Of a DNA stretch of 64,000 nt, positions 8,550-17,300 are shown in pieces. The stretch covers positions 21,372 to 85,371 of the forward strand of contig DATNJB010000085.1 of NCBI GenBank assembly GCA_035604135.1, written 5' to 3'. The position numbers and the translations under genes were made by a program. The notes beneath the pieces were generated by a model. It was not told where the DNA came from. It did not search any database and worked only from the letters and a program-made list of their open reading frames with translations. The stretch's first letter is position 1, and the number at the start of each line of letters is the position of its first letter. This stretch comes from Poindextera sp035604135. GTDB taxonomy: Bacteria; Pseudomonadota; Alphaproteobacteria; Caulobacterales; Caulobacteraceae.

Positions 8550-9806
8550 GTGCCGCTAGAGCACTCACCGGAGGTCGTTCGCGAGCTCTTGATCGAGCGT
8601 GTCGGCGCTCGCGGCGATGGGGTCGCGGCCGGGCCTGTTTATGCGCCGCTGACGCTGCCGGGCGAGCGGCTGCGGGCGAGCGTTGCCGGCGACCGGGCTG
8701 AGTTCACGGAGATTCTGCAGCCGAGCGCCGAGCGGGTGACGCCGCCGTGCCCGCATTTCGGCGATTGCGGAGGCTGCGCGCTGCAGCAATGGGCGCTTGC
8801 GCCCTATCTCGTTTGGAAGGCGGAGCAGGTGAGGGCGGCGCTCGCATCGGTTCGTATAGAGACGGAGATCCTGCCGCCGTTCGCGTCGCCGCCGCACTCC
8901 AGGCGAAGGCTTGCCCTGCATGCGCGCAAGCTTGGCGGCCGCATCGCGGTCGGGTTCAAGGCGCGGCGATCGTGGCGTCTGGTGGAGATCGGCGTGTGCC
9001 CGATCGCCGATCCGCAGCTCGAGGGCGCGCTGCCGGCGCTCGCCGATCTCGCCGCGCCGTTTTTCGAGCACCCGAAGTCGGCCCCGACATTGCACGTCAC
9101 CCTGACGGAAACTGGGCTCGACATCGACGTGACCGGCGTCGAGCGGCGCGCGGGCGGGCTCTCGGCAGATGCGCGCATGACCGTCGCCGAGCGCGCCGCC
9201 GCGCTCGACTTCGCCCGCGTCACCCTCGCCGGCGAGGTCCTCTACCAAGCGCGGCAACCGATCGTGCGGCTCGGGAAGGCCATGGTCGCGCTGCCGCCGG
9301 GCGCCTTCCTGCAGGCCGTGCCGGCTGCGGAAGCCGCGATGGCGGCGTTCGTCGCCGAGGCGGTCGGCGCCGCATCCCAGGTCGCCGACCTCTACTGCGG
9401 CGTCGGCACGCTGACGTTCACGCTGGCCGAGACCGCCGCAGTCAGGGCGATCGACCAGTCTGCCGCGGCGGTGAAGGCGCTGGCAGCCGCCAGCGGCTCG
9501 GTGTCCGGCCTCAAGCCGATCACGACCGAAGCGCGCGACCTCGTTCGTCGCCCACTGCTGGCGGCCGACATGAAGCGGCTGGACGCCGTCGTCTTCGACC
9601 CGCCGCGGGCAGGGGCTGCCGAACAGGCGCGCGAGATCGCCCGCGCGGCCGTGGCGCTCGCCATCGGCGTCTCCTGCAACCCGGCCACCTTCGCCCGCGA
9701 CGCCCGCACGCTCGTCGACGGCGGCTTCGTCCTCAGAAAGGTGTTGCCAGTCGACCAGTTTCTCTGGTCGCCGCACGTGGAGCTCGTCGGCGTGTTCAGC
9801 CGCTGA
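8550..9806 (+). CDS. TrmA/RlmD-family 23S rRNA (or tRNA) uracil-5 methyltransferase
   Basis: This 418-residue SAM-dependent enzyme should methylate C5 of a uridine in rRNA or tRNA. Domains in order: a TRAM RNA-binding domain (residues 1-60); a Cys cluster CPHFGDCGGC plus a later Cys in GVCPIADP that would hold a [4Fe-4S] cluster; then a Rossmann domain with DLYCGVGTLTF (SAM), FDPPRAGA and SCNPATFARD, whose Cys is the nucleophile. The start is GTG at 8550 behind ggagg. The target base (RlmD, RlmC or TrmA-like) is not certain. The 3' end overlaps the convergent GFA gene by 11 nt. Confidence 0.88.
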   Translation: MPLEHSPEVVRELLIERVGARGDGVAAGPVYAPLTLPGERLRASVAGDRAEFTEILQPSAERVTPPCPHFGDCGGCALQQWALAPYLVWKAEQVRAALASVRIETEILPPFASPPHSRRRLALHARKLGGRIAVGFKARRSWRLVEIGVCPIADPQLEGALPALADLAAPFFEHPKSAPTLHVTLTETGLDIDVTGVERRAGGLSADARMTVAERAAALDFARVTLAGEVLYQARQPIVRLGKAMVALPPGAFLQAVPAAEAAMAAFVAEAVGAASQVADLYCGVGTLTFTLAETAAVRAIDQSAAAVKALAAASGSVSGLKPITTEARDLVRRPLLAADMKRLDAVVFDPPRAGAAEQAREIARAAVALAIGVSCNPATFARDARTLVDGGFVLRKVLPVDQFLWSPHVELVGVFSR

Positions 9807-10254
9807 CCGACCGTTCGCGCCATGCGGCGATGAATGGCGTGAAATCGCTCGGCTGCGCGTCGTAGCTCAGCATGTCGGCCTGCACCGCCCAGGGCTGGCC
9901 GCTCGAGACCCAGATCTGCGCCACCGGACGAAGGTCGCCTGCGTCGTCGAGCGCCCCGCCGCGCACGTTGACGACTGCGGCGCCGGTTCGCCGCGTCCAG
10001 AGGCGGCTGTCGCAAGCCCCGCAGAGGGAGGAGACGCTCCTGAGCCCGCCGCCCAGGTCACGCGCGAGTTCGAAGGGCGCTTCGGCTGTGACCTCGAGCC
10101 CATCGCCCGGGAAGACCACGTTCATCGCAAACGGGCTGCCGGTGCGCTTCTGACAGAGGTGGCAGTGGCAGAGATAGGCGGTCAGCGGCGGCTTGCTGAT
10201 GCGAAACCGCACCGCGCCGCAGTTGCAGCCGCCTTCGCGGATCTCATCGGCCAT
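9796..10254 (-). CDS. GFA-family (glutathione-dependent formaldehyde-activating enzyme-like) zinc protein
   Basis: This 152-residue CENP-V/GFA fold protein shows the usual zinc Cys groups GCNCGAVRF, CHCHLCQKRTGSPF and SLCGACDSRLW. The family is named after an enzyme that joins formaldehyde and glutathione, but most members, this one included, have no proven reaction. ATG at 10254 puts the first Cys motif near the N terminus; a TTG at 10290 would add 12 residues. It follows, on the same strand, an unusual Trp-codon leader (10372-10479). It is the first of three GFA proteins in the window. Confidence 0.88.
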   Translation of the reverse strand: MADEIREGGCNCGAVRFRISKPPLTAYLCHCHLCQKRTGSPFAMNVVFPGDGLEVTAEAPFELARDLGGGLRSVSSLCGACDSRLWTRRTGAAVVNVRGGALDDAGDLRPVAQIWVSSGQPWAVQADMLSYDAQPSDFTPFIAAWRERSVSG

Positions 10255-10371
10255 GGGCGGGACTCTGCCGCCAATCGAAGCCATCGACAATGCAAACGAG
10301 CCCCACCGGCGACTCCGCGCCCATCGCTAAGCGGTTTGCTGAGCGGGTCTCGGGGTGTGGCTTAATGCCTC

Positions 10372-10479
10372 TCAGTACCGCGCGCGTTCGATTGAGAAGT
10401 TCCCAGTTCGGCGGGCCCTGCGCTCGTCAAAAGCAGACCAACACCACCACCACCATTTCCGAGCTGGGACCTTCTCCAT
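10372..10479 (-). CDS. Small leader ORF with a run of Trp codons (possible attenuator peptide)
   Basis: The 35-codon frame begins MEKVPARKWWWWCWSAF, so five of its codons 9-14 are TGG. The run sits in the loop of a long stem made by its own codons 2-7 (see 10394-10476). Trp-run leader peptides with competing stems are the classic sign of trp attenuation, but the next gene on this strand, 117 nt on, is a GFA protein and not a trp gene. A shifted ATG in the same place reads MVVVVLVCF-stop, so the true peptide, if any, is uncertain. No clear ribosome binding site precedes the ATG. Confidence 0.35.
   Translation of the reverse strand: MEKVPARKWWWWCWSAFDERRARRTGNFSIERARY
10394..10476 (-). promoter_or_regulatory. 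Long stem-loop enclosing the Trp-codon run; candidate attenuator
   Basis: On the minus strand gagaaggtcccagctcgg (10476-10459) pairs with ccgaactgggaacttctc (10411-10394): 17 of 18 positions pair, one as a G-U wobble, around a 47-nt loop that carries the TGG codons. The second arm can instead pair with tgagagg just downstream (cttctca with tgagagg, one wobble), giving two exclusive structures. I found no downstream terminator hairpin with a U-tract. Confidence 0.45.
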
Positions 10480-10525
10480 CGAACGCCGCGGCGCTTGCCT
10501 CGGGCGGCGCTCTCGCTCGCCCGTT

Positions 10526-11151
10526 CTAGCCGCTTGTCTGCAAGAGCCTCTCGCGGATGGCGGGCAGGTGCTCCTTGCCCCAGAAGAGCTCGCCATCGAT
10601 GACGAAGCTGGGCACGCCGAAGATGCCGAAATCCTCGGCCGCTGCTCTGATGGCGTCGTGTTCGGCGCGGCCGGCGCCGACGAGGAAAGCGGTGAAGCCC
10701 GCCACGTCCGCGCCCGCTTCCGCCAGCAGCCCTGCACGACCGCCGGGTCTTCGATATTCAGCTCGCGCCGCCAGAAGCGCTCGAACGTGCGGTCGGTGTA
10801 GCCGCGCAGAACCGCATCGCCCTGGCGCTTGGCCCAGAGCAGGCCGATCGCGGCAATCGAGGAGTCCCAGATCTTCTGCGTGCCGCGCAGCACGAGCCCG
10901 CGTTTGTTCGCCTCGCGCCGGCAGTCCATGTAGGCGTAACGCACCTGCCGCCACTGGTGCGGCGTGCGGTTCTCCCAGATGACCTTGCCGGCGTCATCCA
11001 CCTCGGCGGCGCCGCGATAGCTCGGGATGTCGAGCGTATAGGGCAGCCAGTCGAGAGTCGCGCCCGTCGCCTTCGCCATCTCGTAGATCAGGTCCTTGGC
11101 GATGAAGGCGTAAGGGCTCTTGTAGTCGATGTTGACGCTAACCGTTGGCAT
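10526..11151 (-). pseudogene. 2-hydroxychromene-2-carboxylate isomerase (DsbA/kappa-GST fold), frameshifted
   Basis: From ATG at 11151 the protein reads as a kappa-class GST-like isomerase (MPTVSVNIDYKSPYAFIAK, with the Ser of the glutathione site) down to NIEDPAVVQG. The frame then breaks. The rest of the domain, including AEDFGIFGVPSFVIDGELFWGK, continues one base out of phase to the stop at 10526. One lost base in the C-run at 10730-10732 (a lost G on the coding strand) explains it. The intact protein would have about 208 residues. HCCA isomerases act in aromatic-ring degradation. It is divergent from the heme-barrel gene by 54 nt. The break may be a sequencing error or a real mutation. 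Confidence 0.8.
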
Positions 11152-11205
11152 GGAACCCTCGAGATCGAGCTTGACGGTCGCCCCTCCCGGCTGGAAGGGC
11201 AAGCG

Positions 11206-11835
11206 ATGCAGAACTTCCCAGACGACATCTTCACCGAGCCCGGGGACGTTGATCCCGACACACTGGCCAACCTGGGTCCGCTCGCGCCGATGGCCGGGGT
11301 CTGGGAGGGAACCAAGGGCCTCGACATCAACCCTGGCCCCGGGCCCCAGCGCCAGGTCTTCATCGAGCACATGGCGCTGCAGCCGATCGACCCGCAGACG
11401 AACGGGCCACAGCTCCTTTACGGGCTTCACTACGTCACCCGCATCGTCAAGCCGGACGCGCCAGAGACCTATCACCACCAGACCGGCTATTGGCTGTGGG
11501 ACGCAGCGAACGAGACGGTCTTCCAGACGCTCGCCATCCCTCGTGTGCAGGCGGTGCTGGCGTCCGGCCATGCGACGAAGGACGCAAAGCAGTTCGAGCT
11601 TATGGCGACGCGCGGCTCGACCGAGGCCGGCATCGTCTCGGGCCCCTTCCTCGAATACGCCTTCCGCACCGACTCCTACCGGATCACGGTCACCGTCCAC
11701 GACGACGGCCGCTGGTCCTACGACGAGGAGACGGTGCTGACCATCAAGGGCCAGGCGGCGCCCTTCCTGCACAAGGACTCCAACACCCTGACCCGCACCG
11801 CCCCACCCACCCCGAACCCGCTATTGCGAGCCTAG
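11206..11835 (+). CDS. FABP-like/nitrobindin-type beta-barrel protein (DUF1794-like)
   Basis: The 209-residue protein resembles the heme-binding beta-barrel group related to nitrobindin and fatty-acid-binding proteins: LAPMAGVWEGTKGLDINP carries the family's G-x-W-x-G entry strand, followed by alternating beta-strand blocks (YGLHYVTRIV, YHHQTGYWLWD, YRITVTVHDDGRWSYDEETVL). The start is ATG at 11206 behind a purine-rich ggaaggg. Ligand unknown; heme binding cannot be proved from sequence alone. It converges on recG across an inverted repeat. Confidence 0.75.
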   Translation: MQNFPDDIFTEPGDVDPDTLANLGPLAPMAGVWEGTKGLDINPGPGPQRQVFIEHMALQPIDPQTNGPQLLYGLHYVTRIVKPDAPETYHHQTGYWLWDAANETVFQTLAIPRVQAVLASGHATKDAKQFELMATRGSTEAGIVSGPFLEYAFRTDSYRITVTVHDDGRWSYDEETVLTIKGQAAPFLHKDSNTLTRTAPPTPNPLLRA

Positions 11836-11860
11836 GCCGCCGACGGCGCTGCGATGCTCG

Positions 11861-11959
11861 GTTTAACCGCCAAGGACGCTAAGGACGCGAAGTGTTGATC
11901 CGCAAACGTCTGGGCGAGCGCGGCCCCCTTGGCGAACTTCGCGTCCTTAGCGGTTAAAC
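11861..11959. repeat. Iterated inverted repeat (copy 4) between convergent genes
   Basis: The right arm 11936-11959 is fully matched by the left side (11861-11893), except that the left side carries one extra 9-nt unit (caaggacgc, beginning at 11871). So the palindrome differs between its arms by exactly one repeat unit. It lies between the stops of the heme-barrel gene and recG and could serve as a two-way terminator. Confidence 0.75.
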
Positions 11960-11964
11960 GACTT

Positions 11965-14037
11965 CTACCCCGCCGCTTGGCCCCCGTCGGGGCGCCAGTC
12001 GAAGAGCGCTTGCAATGTGCGGACGGCCCGGCCGCGGGGGCTGGTGAGGTCGGGGTCGCGGCTCAGCAGCAGGCGTGCGTCGTCGGCGGCGACGGCGATA
12101 AGGTCGCGGTGGGCGGCGGGGTCGGCGAGCCGATAGGCGGGAAAGCCGCTCTGCTTCAGGCCCAGCGGATCGCCGCCGCCGCGCAGCTCGAGGTCCTTCT
12201 CCGCGATCAGGAAGCCGTCGTCGGTGCGCCTGAGGATATCCAGCCTGGACTGTGCAAGCGCGCTGAGCGGCGGGTCGTAGAGCAGGACGCAGGCGCTCTC
12301 TGCCTGCCCGCGCCCGACCCGCCCGCGCAGCTGGTGCAGCTGGGCGAGGCCAAAGCGCTCGGCCTGCTCGATGACCATGATCGAGGCGGCCGGCACGTCG
12401 ACGCCGACCTCGACCACGGTGGTGGCGACCAGGAGCTTGATGCGGCCCTCGGCGAAGGCGGCCATGACCGCGTCCTTCTCGGCCGGCTTCAGCTGGCCGT
12501 GCACCAGCCCGACCTCTGGACCCAGCACTCGGCGCAGCGCCGCGGCGCGCGCTTCGGCCGCCGCCAGGTCGCTGTCCTCGGACTCGGCGACCAGCGGGCA
12601 GATCCAGAAGGCCTGCGCCCCCTGAGCGATCACCGCGCGCAGCCGCTCGACGACCTCGCCGATCCGCGTCTTCGGCGCGGCGCGCGTCGCCACCGGCTTG
12701 CGGCCAGGCGGCTTCTCCTCCAGCCGTGAGATGTCGAGGTCGCCGTAGACCGTCAGCTCCAGCGTGCGTGGGATCGGCGTCGCCGACATGGCCAGCACGT
12801 GGGCGCCGGCGCCCTTGTCGGTCAGCCGTTTGCGCTCGGAGACGCCGAAGCGGTGCTGCTCGTCGATCACGGTCAGCGCCAACGACCGGAAGGCGACGTC
12901 GTCCTGGAAGAGCGCGTGGGTGCCGACCGCGACGGCCGCCTGGCCGGAGGCGAGGTGCGCGAGCTTCTCGGACCGCGGCGCGCCGCGGTCGCGGCCGGTC
13001 AGGAGCACGGTCTTGATCCCTTGCGCCGCCAGGGGCTCGGCGATGGTCTCGAAGTGCTGGCGGGCGAGGATCTCGGTCGGCGCCATCAGCGCCGATTGCA
13101 GTCCGGCTTGCGCGGCGTCGGCCATGGCCAGCATGGCCACCATCGTCTTGCCGGCGCCCACATCGCCCTGCAGCAGGCGCGACATGCGCTGGCCGGACGC
13201 GAGGTCGGCGCGAACCTCGCCCAGGCTCCGCACCTGCGCGCCGGTGAGGCGGAAGGGCAGGGCGCGTTCCACCGCCTCGGCCAGCCTGCCCGAGCGGATG
13301 CTGGGCGCCGCCGCCGCCTTCTGTCCCGCTTTGCGTTGCGCCAGCGCGAGTTGGTGGGCGAAGAGCTCGTCGTAGGCCAGCCTGCGTCTGGCAGGCGCGC
13401 TGGGGGCCAGATCGGCGTCGGTCGAAGGCGCGTGCATGGCCGCCAGCGCCGCGCGCCAGCCCGGCCAGCGCTGGCGGGCTATCCAGGCCGCGTCCTGCCA
13501 CTCGGGCAGCTCCGGGGCGCGGGCAAGGGCCTCCAACGCCAGCTTGCGCACCGTGCGCGCGTGCAGGTCGCCGCTGGCCGGGTAGATGGCTTCGAAGCTC
13601 GGGATCTCGTCGACCTGCTCGGCGGGCAGGAAGTAGTCGGGATGGGCGATCGTGATCTCGTCGCGGAACCGCTCCACCTTGCCGCTGACCGCGCGCCGCG
13701 CGCCGGGCGGATGCCGCAGGGCCAGGTGCTCGCCGGCGCCGCGGAACCAGACCAGGAACAGGAACCCCGCCTCGTCGAGCGTGCGGATGCGATACGGCAG
13801 GTCGCGGCGTCCGGGCGGGAAATGCTTGTCGATGGCGACGACGAAGGTCTGCGCTTCGCCCTCGCGCGCCTCGGCCGTTGTCGCCCGCGAGCGGTGCACG
13901 ATGCTGTGCGGGCTCACGAACAGCACGTCGCGCACATACGGTCCCGCCAACCGCTCCAGCGTGGGCGCGAGCTTCGGCCCGACGCCCTTCAGCGAGGCTG
14001 ACGGCGCGAACAGCGGGAAGAGAATCTCCGGACGCAT
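11965..14037 (-). CDS. recG: ATP-dependent DNA helicase RecG
   Basis: This 690-residue branched-DNA helicase reverses stalled forks and processes Holliday junctions and R-loops. The order is an N-terminal wedge/OB domain (about residues 60-180), then helicase motifs: GDVGAGKTMVAML (I), VIDEQHRFGV (II, DEQH), MSATPIPRTL (III), VVEVGVDVP (V) and QLRGRVGRG (VI). The C-terminal RecG tail follows. The length is normal. It is divergent from sdhE-mfd, an arrangement kept in many Alphaproteobacteria. Confidence 0.96.
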   Translation of the reverse strand: MRPEILFPLFAPSASLKGVGPKLAPTLERLAGPYVRDVLFVSPHSIVHRSRATTAEAREGEAQTFVVAIDKHFPPGRRDLPYRIRTLDEAGFLFLVWFRGAGEHLALRHPPGARRAVSGKVERFRDEITIAHPDYFLPAEQVDEIPSFEAIYPASGDLHARTVRKLALEALARAPELPEWQDAAWIARQRWPGWRAALAAMHAPSTDADLAPSAPARRRLAYDELFAHQLALAQRKAGQKAAAAPSIRSGRLAEAVERALPFRLTGAQVRSLGEVRADLASGQRMSRLLQGDVGAGKTMVAMLAMADAAQAGLQSALMAPTEILARQHFETIAEPLAAQGIKTVLLTGRDRGAPRSEKLAHLASGQAAVAVGTHALFQDDVAFRSLALTVIDEQHRFGVSERKRLTDKGAGAHVLAMSATPIPRTLELTVYGDLDISRLEEKPPGRKPVATRAAPKTRIGEVVERLRAVIAQGAQAFWICPLVAESEDSDLAAAEARAAALRRVLGPEVGLVHGQLKPAEKDAVMAAFAEGRIKLLVATTVVEVGVDVPAASIMVIEQAERFGLAQLHQLRGRVGRGQAESACVLLYDPPLSALAQSRLDILRRTDDGFLIAEKDLELRGGGDPLGLKQSGFPAYRLADPAAHRDLIAVAADDARLLLSRDPDLTSPRGRAVRTLQALFDWRPDGGQAAG

Positions 14038-14099
14038 GCCTTGCGCAGCATATAGTGCAGGTGGCGGCGGTTGCGCGGGCGTTCTATATGCGCCTTCCC

Positions 14100-14366
14100 A
14101 TGCCTGACGCCCGCCTCGACAAACTGCGCTATCGCGCCTGGCGGCGAGGGTTTCGCGAGGCCGACCTCATCCTTGGCAGCTTTGCCGACGCGCGGCTCGC
14201 CGGCCTCGACCCCGCCGCGGTCGACGCCTTCGAACACCTGCTCGACCAGCCGGACCAGGACGTGTGGGATTGGGTGGTGCTCAACGTTCCTGCGCCGCCG
14301 TCCATCGACAGCGGCCTCATCGCGCAGATCCGCGCCTTCGACGTCAGCGGGGCGCTCCGCCGATGA
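14100..14366 (+). CDS. sdhE: FAD assembly factor SdhE (succinate dehydrogenase assembly factor 2)
   Basis: The 88-residue protein shows LRYRAWRRGFREADLILGSF, with the family's RGxxE flavinylation motif (RRGFREAD), and the terminal half of the five-helix fold (DVWDWV). SdhE helps covalent FAD attachment to SdhA. ATG at 14100 is chosen; ATG at 14088 adds four residues. The stop overlaps the mfd start (ATGA), so expression is coupled to mfd. Confidence 0.9.
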   Translation: MPDARLDKLRYRAWRRGFREADLILGSFADARLAGLDPAAVDAFEHLLDQPDQDVWDWVVLNVPAPPSIDSGLIAQIRAFDVSGALRR

Positions 14367-17300
14367 GCCTGATCGAGCGCGAGCGCGCGGACCTGAGCAG
14401 CGTGGCGTTCGCGCCAGGCGCGCTCGAGCTTACCGGCGCCCCGGAGGGGTTCGATGCGCTGGCGGTCGCCGACATGACCCGCGCGCGGGGCGGCCTGACG
14501 GTCTTCGTCGCCCGCGACGGCGCGCGCGCTCAGGCCTTCGCCGACGCTTTCGACTTCTTCGCTCCGGATACCGAGCTGATCGCCTTCCCTGCCTGGGATT
14601 GCCTGCCCTACGACCGCATGAGCCCGTCATCGGGCATCGCCGCGCGCCGGGTGGCTGCGCTGGCGCGGCTGGCCAAGGGCGACGGCGAGGGACCGCGCGT
14701 CCTTGTCACGCCGGCCCACGCCTTGATGCAGCGCGTGCCGCCTCGCGCGATCCTGGGCGAGGCCGGGTATGCCGCCCGGGCCGGGCAGGAGGTCGATCTT
14801 GCCGGCCTCGAACGCTACCTCGCCGTCAACGGCTACCAGCGCGCCTCGACCGTCAGCGAGCGCGGCGAGTTCGCCATCCGTGGCGGCGTGATCGACGTCT
14901 TTCCACCGGGTGCGGACGAGCCGGTCCGCCTCGACTTGTTCGGCGATGTGCTCGAGACCATCCGCACCTTCGACCCGGTGTCGCAGCGCTCGACCGGCCG
15001 GCTCAATTCGATCGAGCTCATGCCGGTGTCGGAGGTGCTGCTCGACAACGACTCAATCGCCCGCTTCCGCCATGCTTACGGCTCGGCGTTCGGCGCCACG
15101 AGCGAGGACCCGCTGTTCGCGACGGTCAGCGAGGGCGGCCGGCGCGGCGGCATGGAGCACTTCCTGCCGCTGTTCTACCCCAAGCTCGAGACGCTGTTCG
15201 ACTACCTGCCCGCCGATGCCTTGATCGCCCTCGACCATCTCGCCGATGCAGCACGCGACGAACGCCTGGCGATGATCGCGGACGCGTTCGAGGCGCGGAT
15301 CGATGCCGACAAGGCGCGCGGGGCCCATCATCCGCTGCCGCCCGACGCGCTCTATCTCACCCCAGTCGAGTGGGACGCGCGGCTCGCCGTCCATCCGTCG
15401 CGCCGGTTCACGCCATTCGAGCACGAGGGCGCCGCCGACAAGGTCGACCTGGGCGCCAAGCTCGGCCGCACCTTCGCCGCCGAACGGGCCGCCGAGACGA
15501 CCAACCTGTTCGAAGCGACCGTCGACCATGCGCGGCGGCTCACCGCCGCCGGCAAGCGCGTGCTCTTCGCCTCCTGGTCCGACGGCTCGTCCGAGCGGCT
15601 GGGGACCATGCTGGCCGACCATGGCCTGAAGGACATAGCGCTGGCGCGCGATTGGCCGTCTGTGCAGGGCAGGGACGCCCGTCAGCCGCTCCGGGTCGTC
15701 CTGCCGCTCGACGCCGGGTTCGAGACGCCGGACCTGGCCGTCATCTCCGAGACCGACATCCTCGGCGACCGCCTGGCCCGCTCTGGCCGGCGGCGGCGAG
15801 CGCAGAACTTCATCACCGAGGCCACCTCGCTCGCCCCGGGCGATCTCGTCGTGCACATCGACCACGGCATCGGCCGCTACACCGGCCTGCAGACGCTGAC
15901 GGTGCAGGATGCGCCGCACGACTGCCTGGCCATCGACTACGCGGAGGAGTCGAAGCTCTACCTGCCGGTCGAGAACATCGACCTCCTCAGTCGCTACGGC
16001 TCGGACGCCGAGGGCGTGCAGCTCGACCGGCTGGGTGGCGCGGCCTGGCAGGCGCGGAAAGCGCGGGCCAAGGAACGCCTGCGCGAGATGGCCGAGAGCC
16101 TGATCGCCATCGCCGCCGCCCGGCAGCTGAAGGCCATCCCCGAGATCGATCCGCCGGCGGGGCTGTTCGACGAGTTCTGCGCCCGCTTCCCCTACGAGGA
16201 GACCGACGACCAGCTGTCGACGATCGGCGACGTGCTGACCGATCTGGCGTCCGGCCATCCCATGGACCGACTGGTCTGCGGCGACGTGGGCTTCGGCAAG
16301 ACCGAGGTCGCGCTCCGCGCCGCCTTCGTGGTGGCGATGAGCGGCCGGCAGGTCGCGGTTGTCTGCCCGACCACGCTGCTCGCGCGCCAGCACTTCACGA
16401 CCTTCACCGAGCGCTTCCACGGCTGGCCGGTGCGGGTGAGCCGCCTCTCGCGCCTCGTTCCGGCCGCCGAAGCGGCCAAGACCCGCGAGGGTCTGAAGAA
16501 GGGCGAGATCGAGATTGTGATCGGCACCCACGCGGTGCTGTCGAAACAGGTGCAGTTCCACGACCTCGGCCTCGTGGTCGTCGACGAGGAGCAGCACTTC
16601 GGGGTCAAGCACAAGGAGGCGCTGAAGACACTGCGCGCCGAAGTGCATGTGCTGACGCTCTCGGCCACGCCCATCCCGCGAACCCTGCAGATGGCGCTTT
16701 CCGGAATCCGCGAGATGTCGATCATCGCCACCCCGCCGGTCGATCGCCTGGCCGTGCGCACCCACATCACCCCGCTCGACCCGATCGTCATCCGCGAGGC
16801 GCTGCTGCGCGAGAAGTACCGCGGCGGGCAGGCCTATGTGGTCGCGCCGCGCATCCGCGACCTGCCGGAGATCCAGAAGTTCCTGCGCGAGCAGGTGCCG
16901 GAAGTGAAGTTCGTGACCGGCCATGGCCAGATGGCGCCGACCCAGCTCGAGGACGTGATGAGCGCCTTCTACGACGGCCGCTACGACGTCTTGCTCTCGA
17001 CCTCGATCGTGGAGTCCGGCCTCGACATCCCGACCGCCAACACACTCGTGGTCTATCGCGCGGATATGTTCGGCTTGGCCCAGCTCTACCAGCTGCGCGG
17101 CCGGGTCGGACGGGCCAAGGCGCGCGCCTACGCCTACCTGACGACGCCGGAGCACCGGGCGCTGACCGCCTCGGCCGAAAAGCGCCTGCGCGTCATGCAG
17201 TCGCTGGACAGCCTGGGCGCTGGCTTCCAGCTTGCCAGCCATGATCTCGACATCCGCGGCGGCGGCAATCTGCTTGGCGAGGAGCAGTCCGGCCACATCC

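Noticed and set aside
10355..10801. Plus-strand frame with a run of five His codons, as a his leader
   Set aside because: Nothing on the plus strand follows that could be controlled; the run is the mirror of the minus-strand TGG codons.
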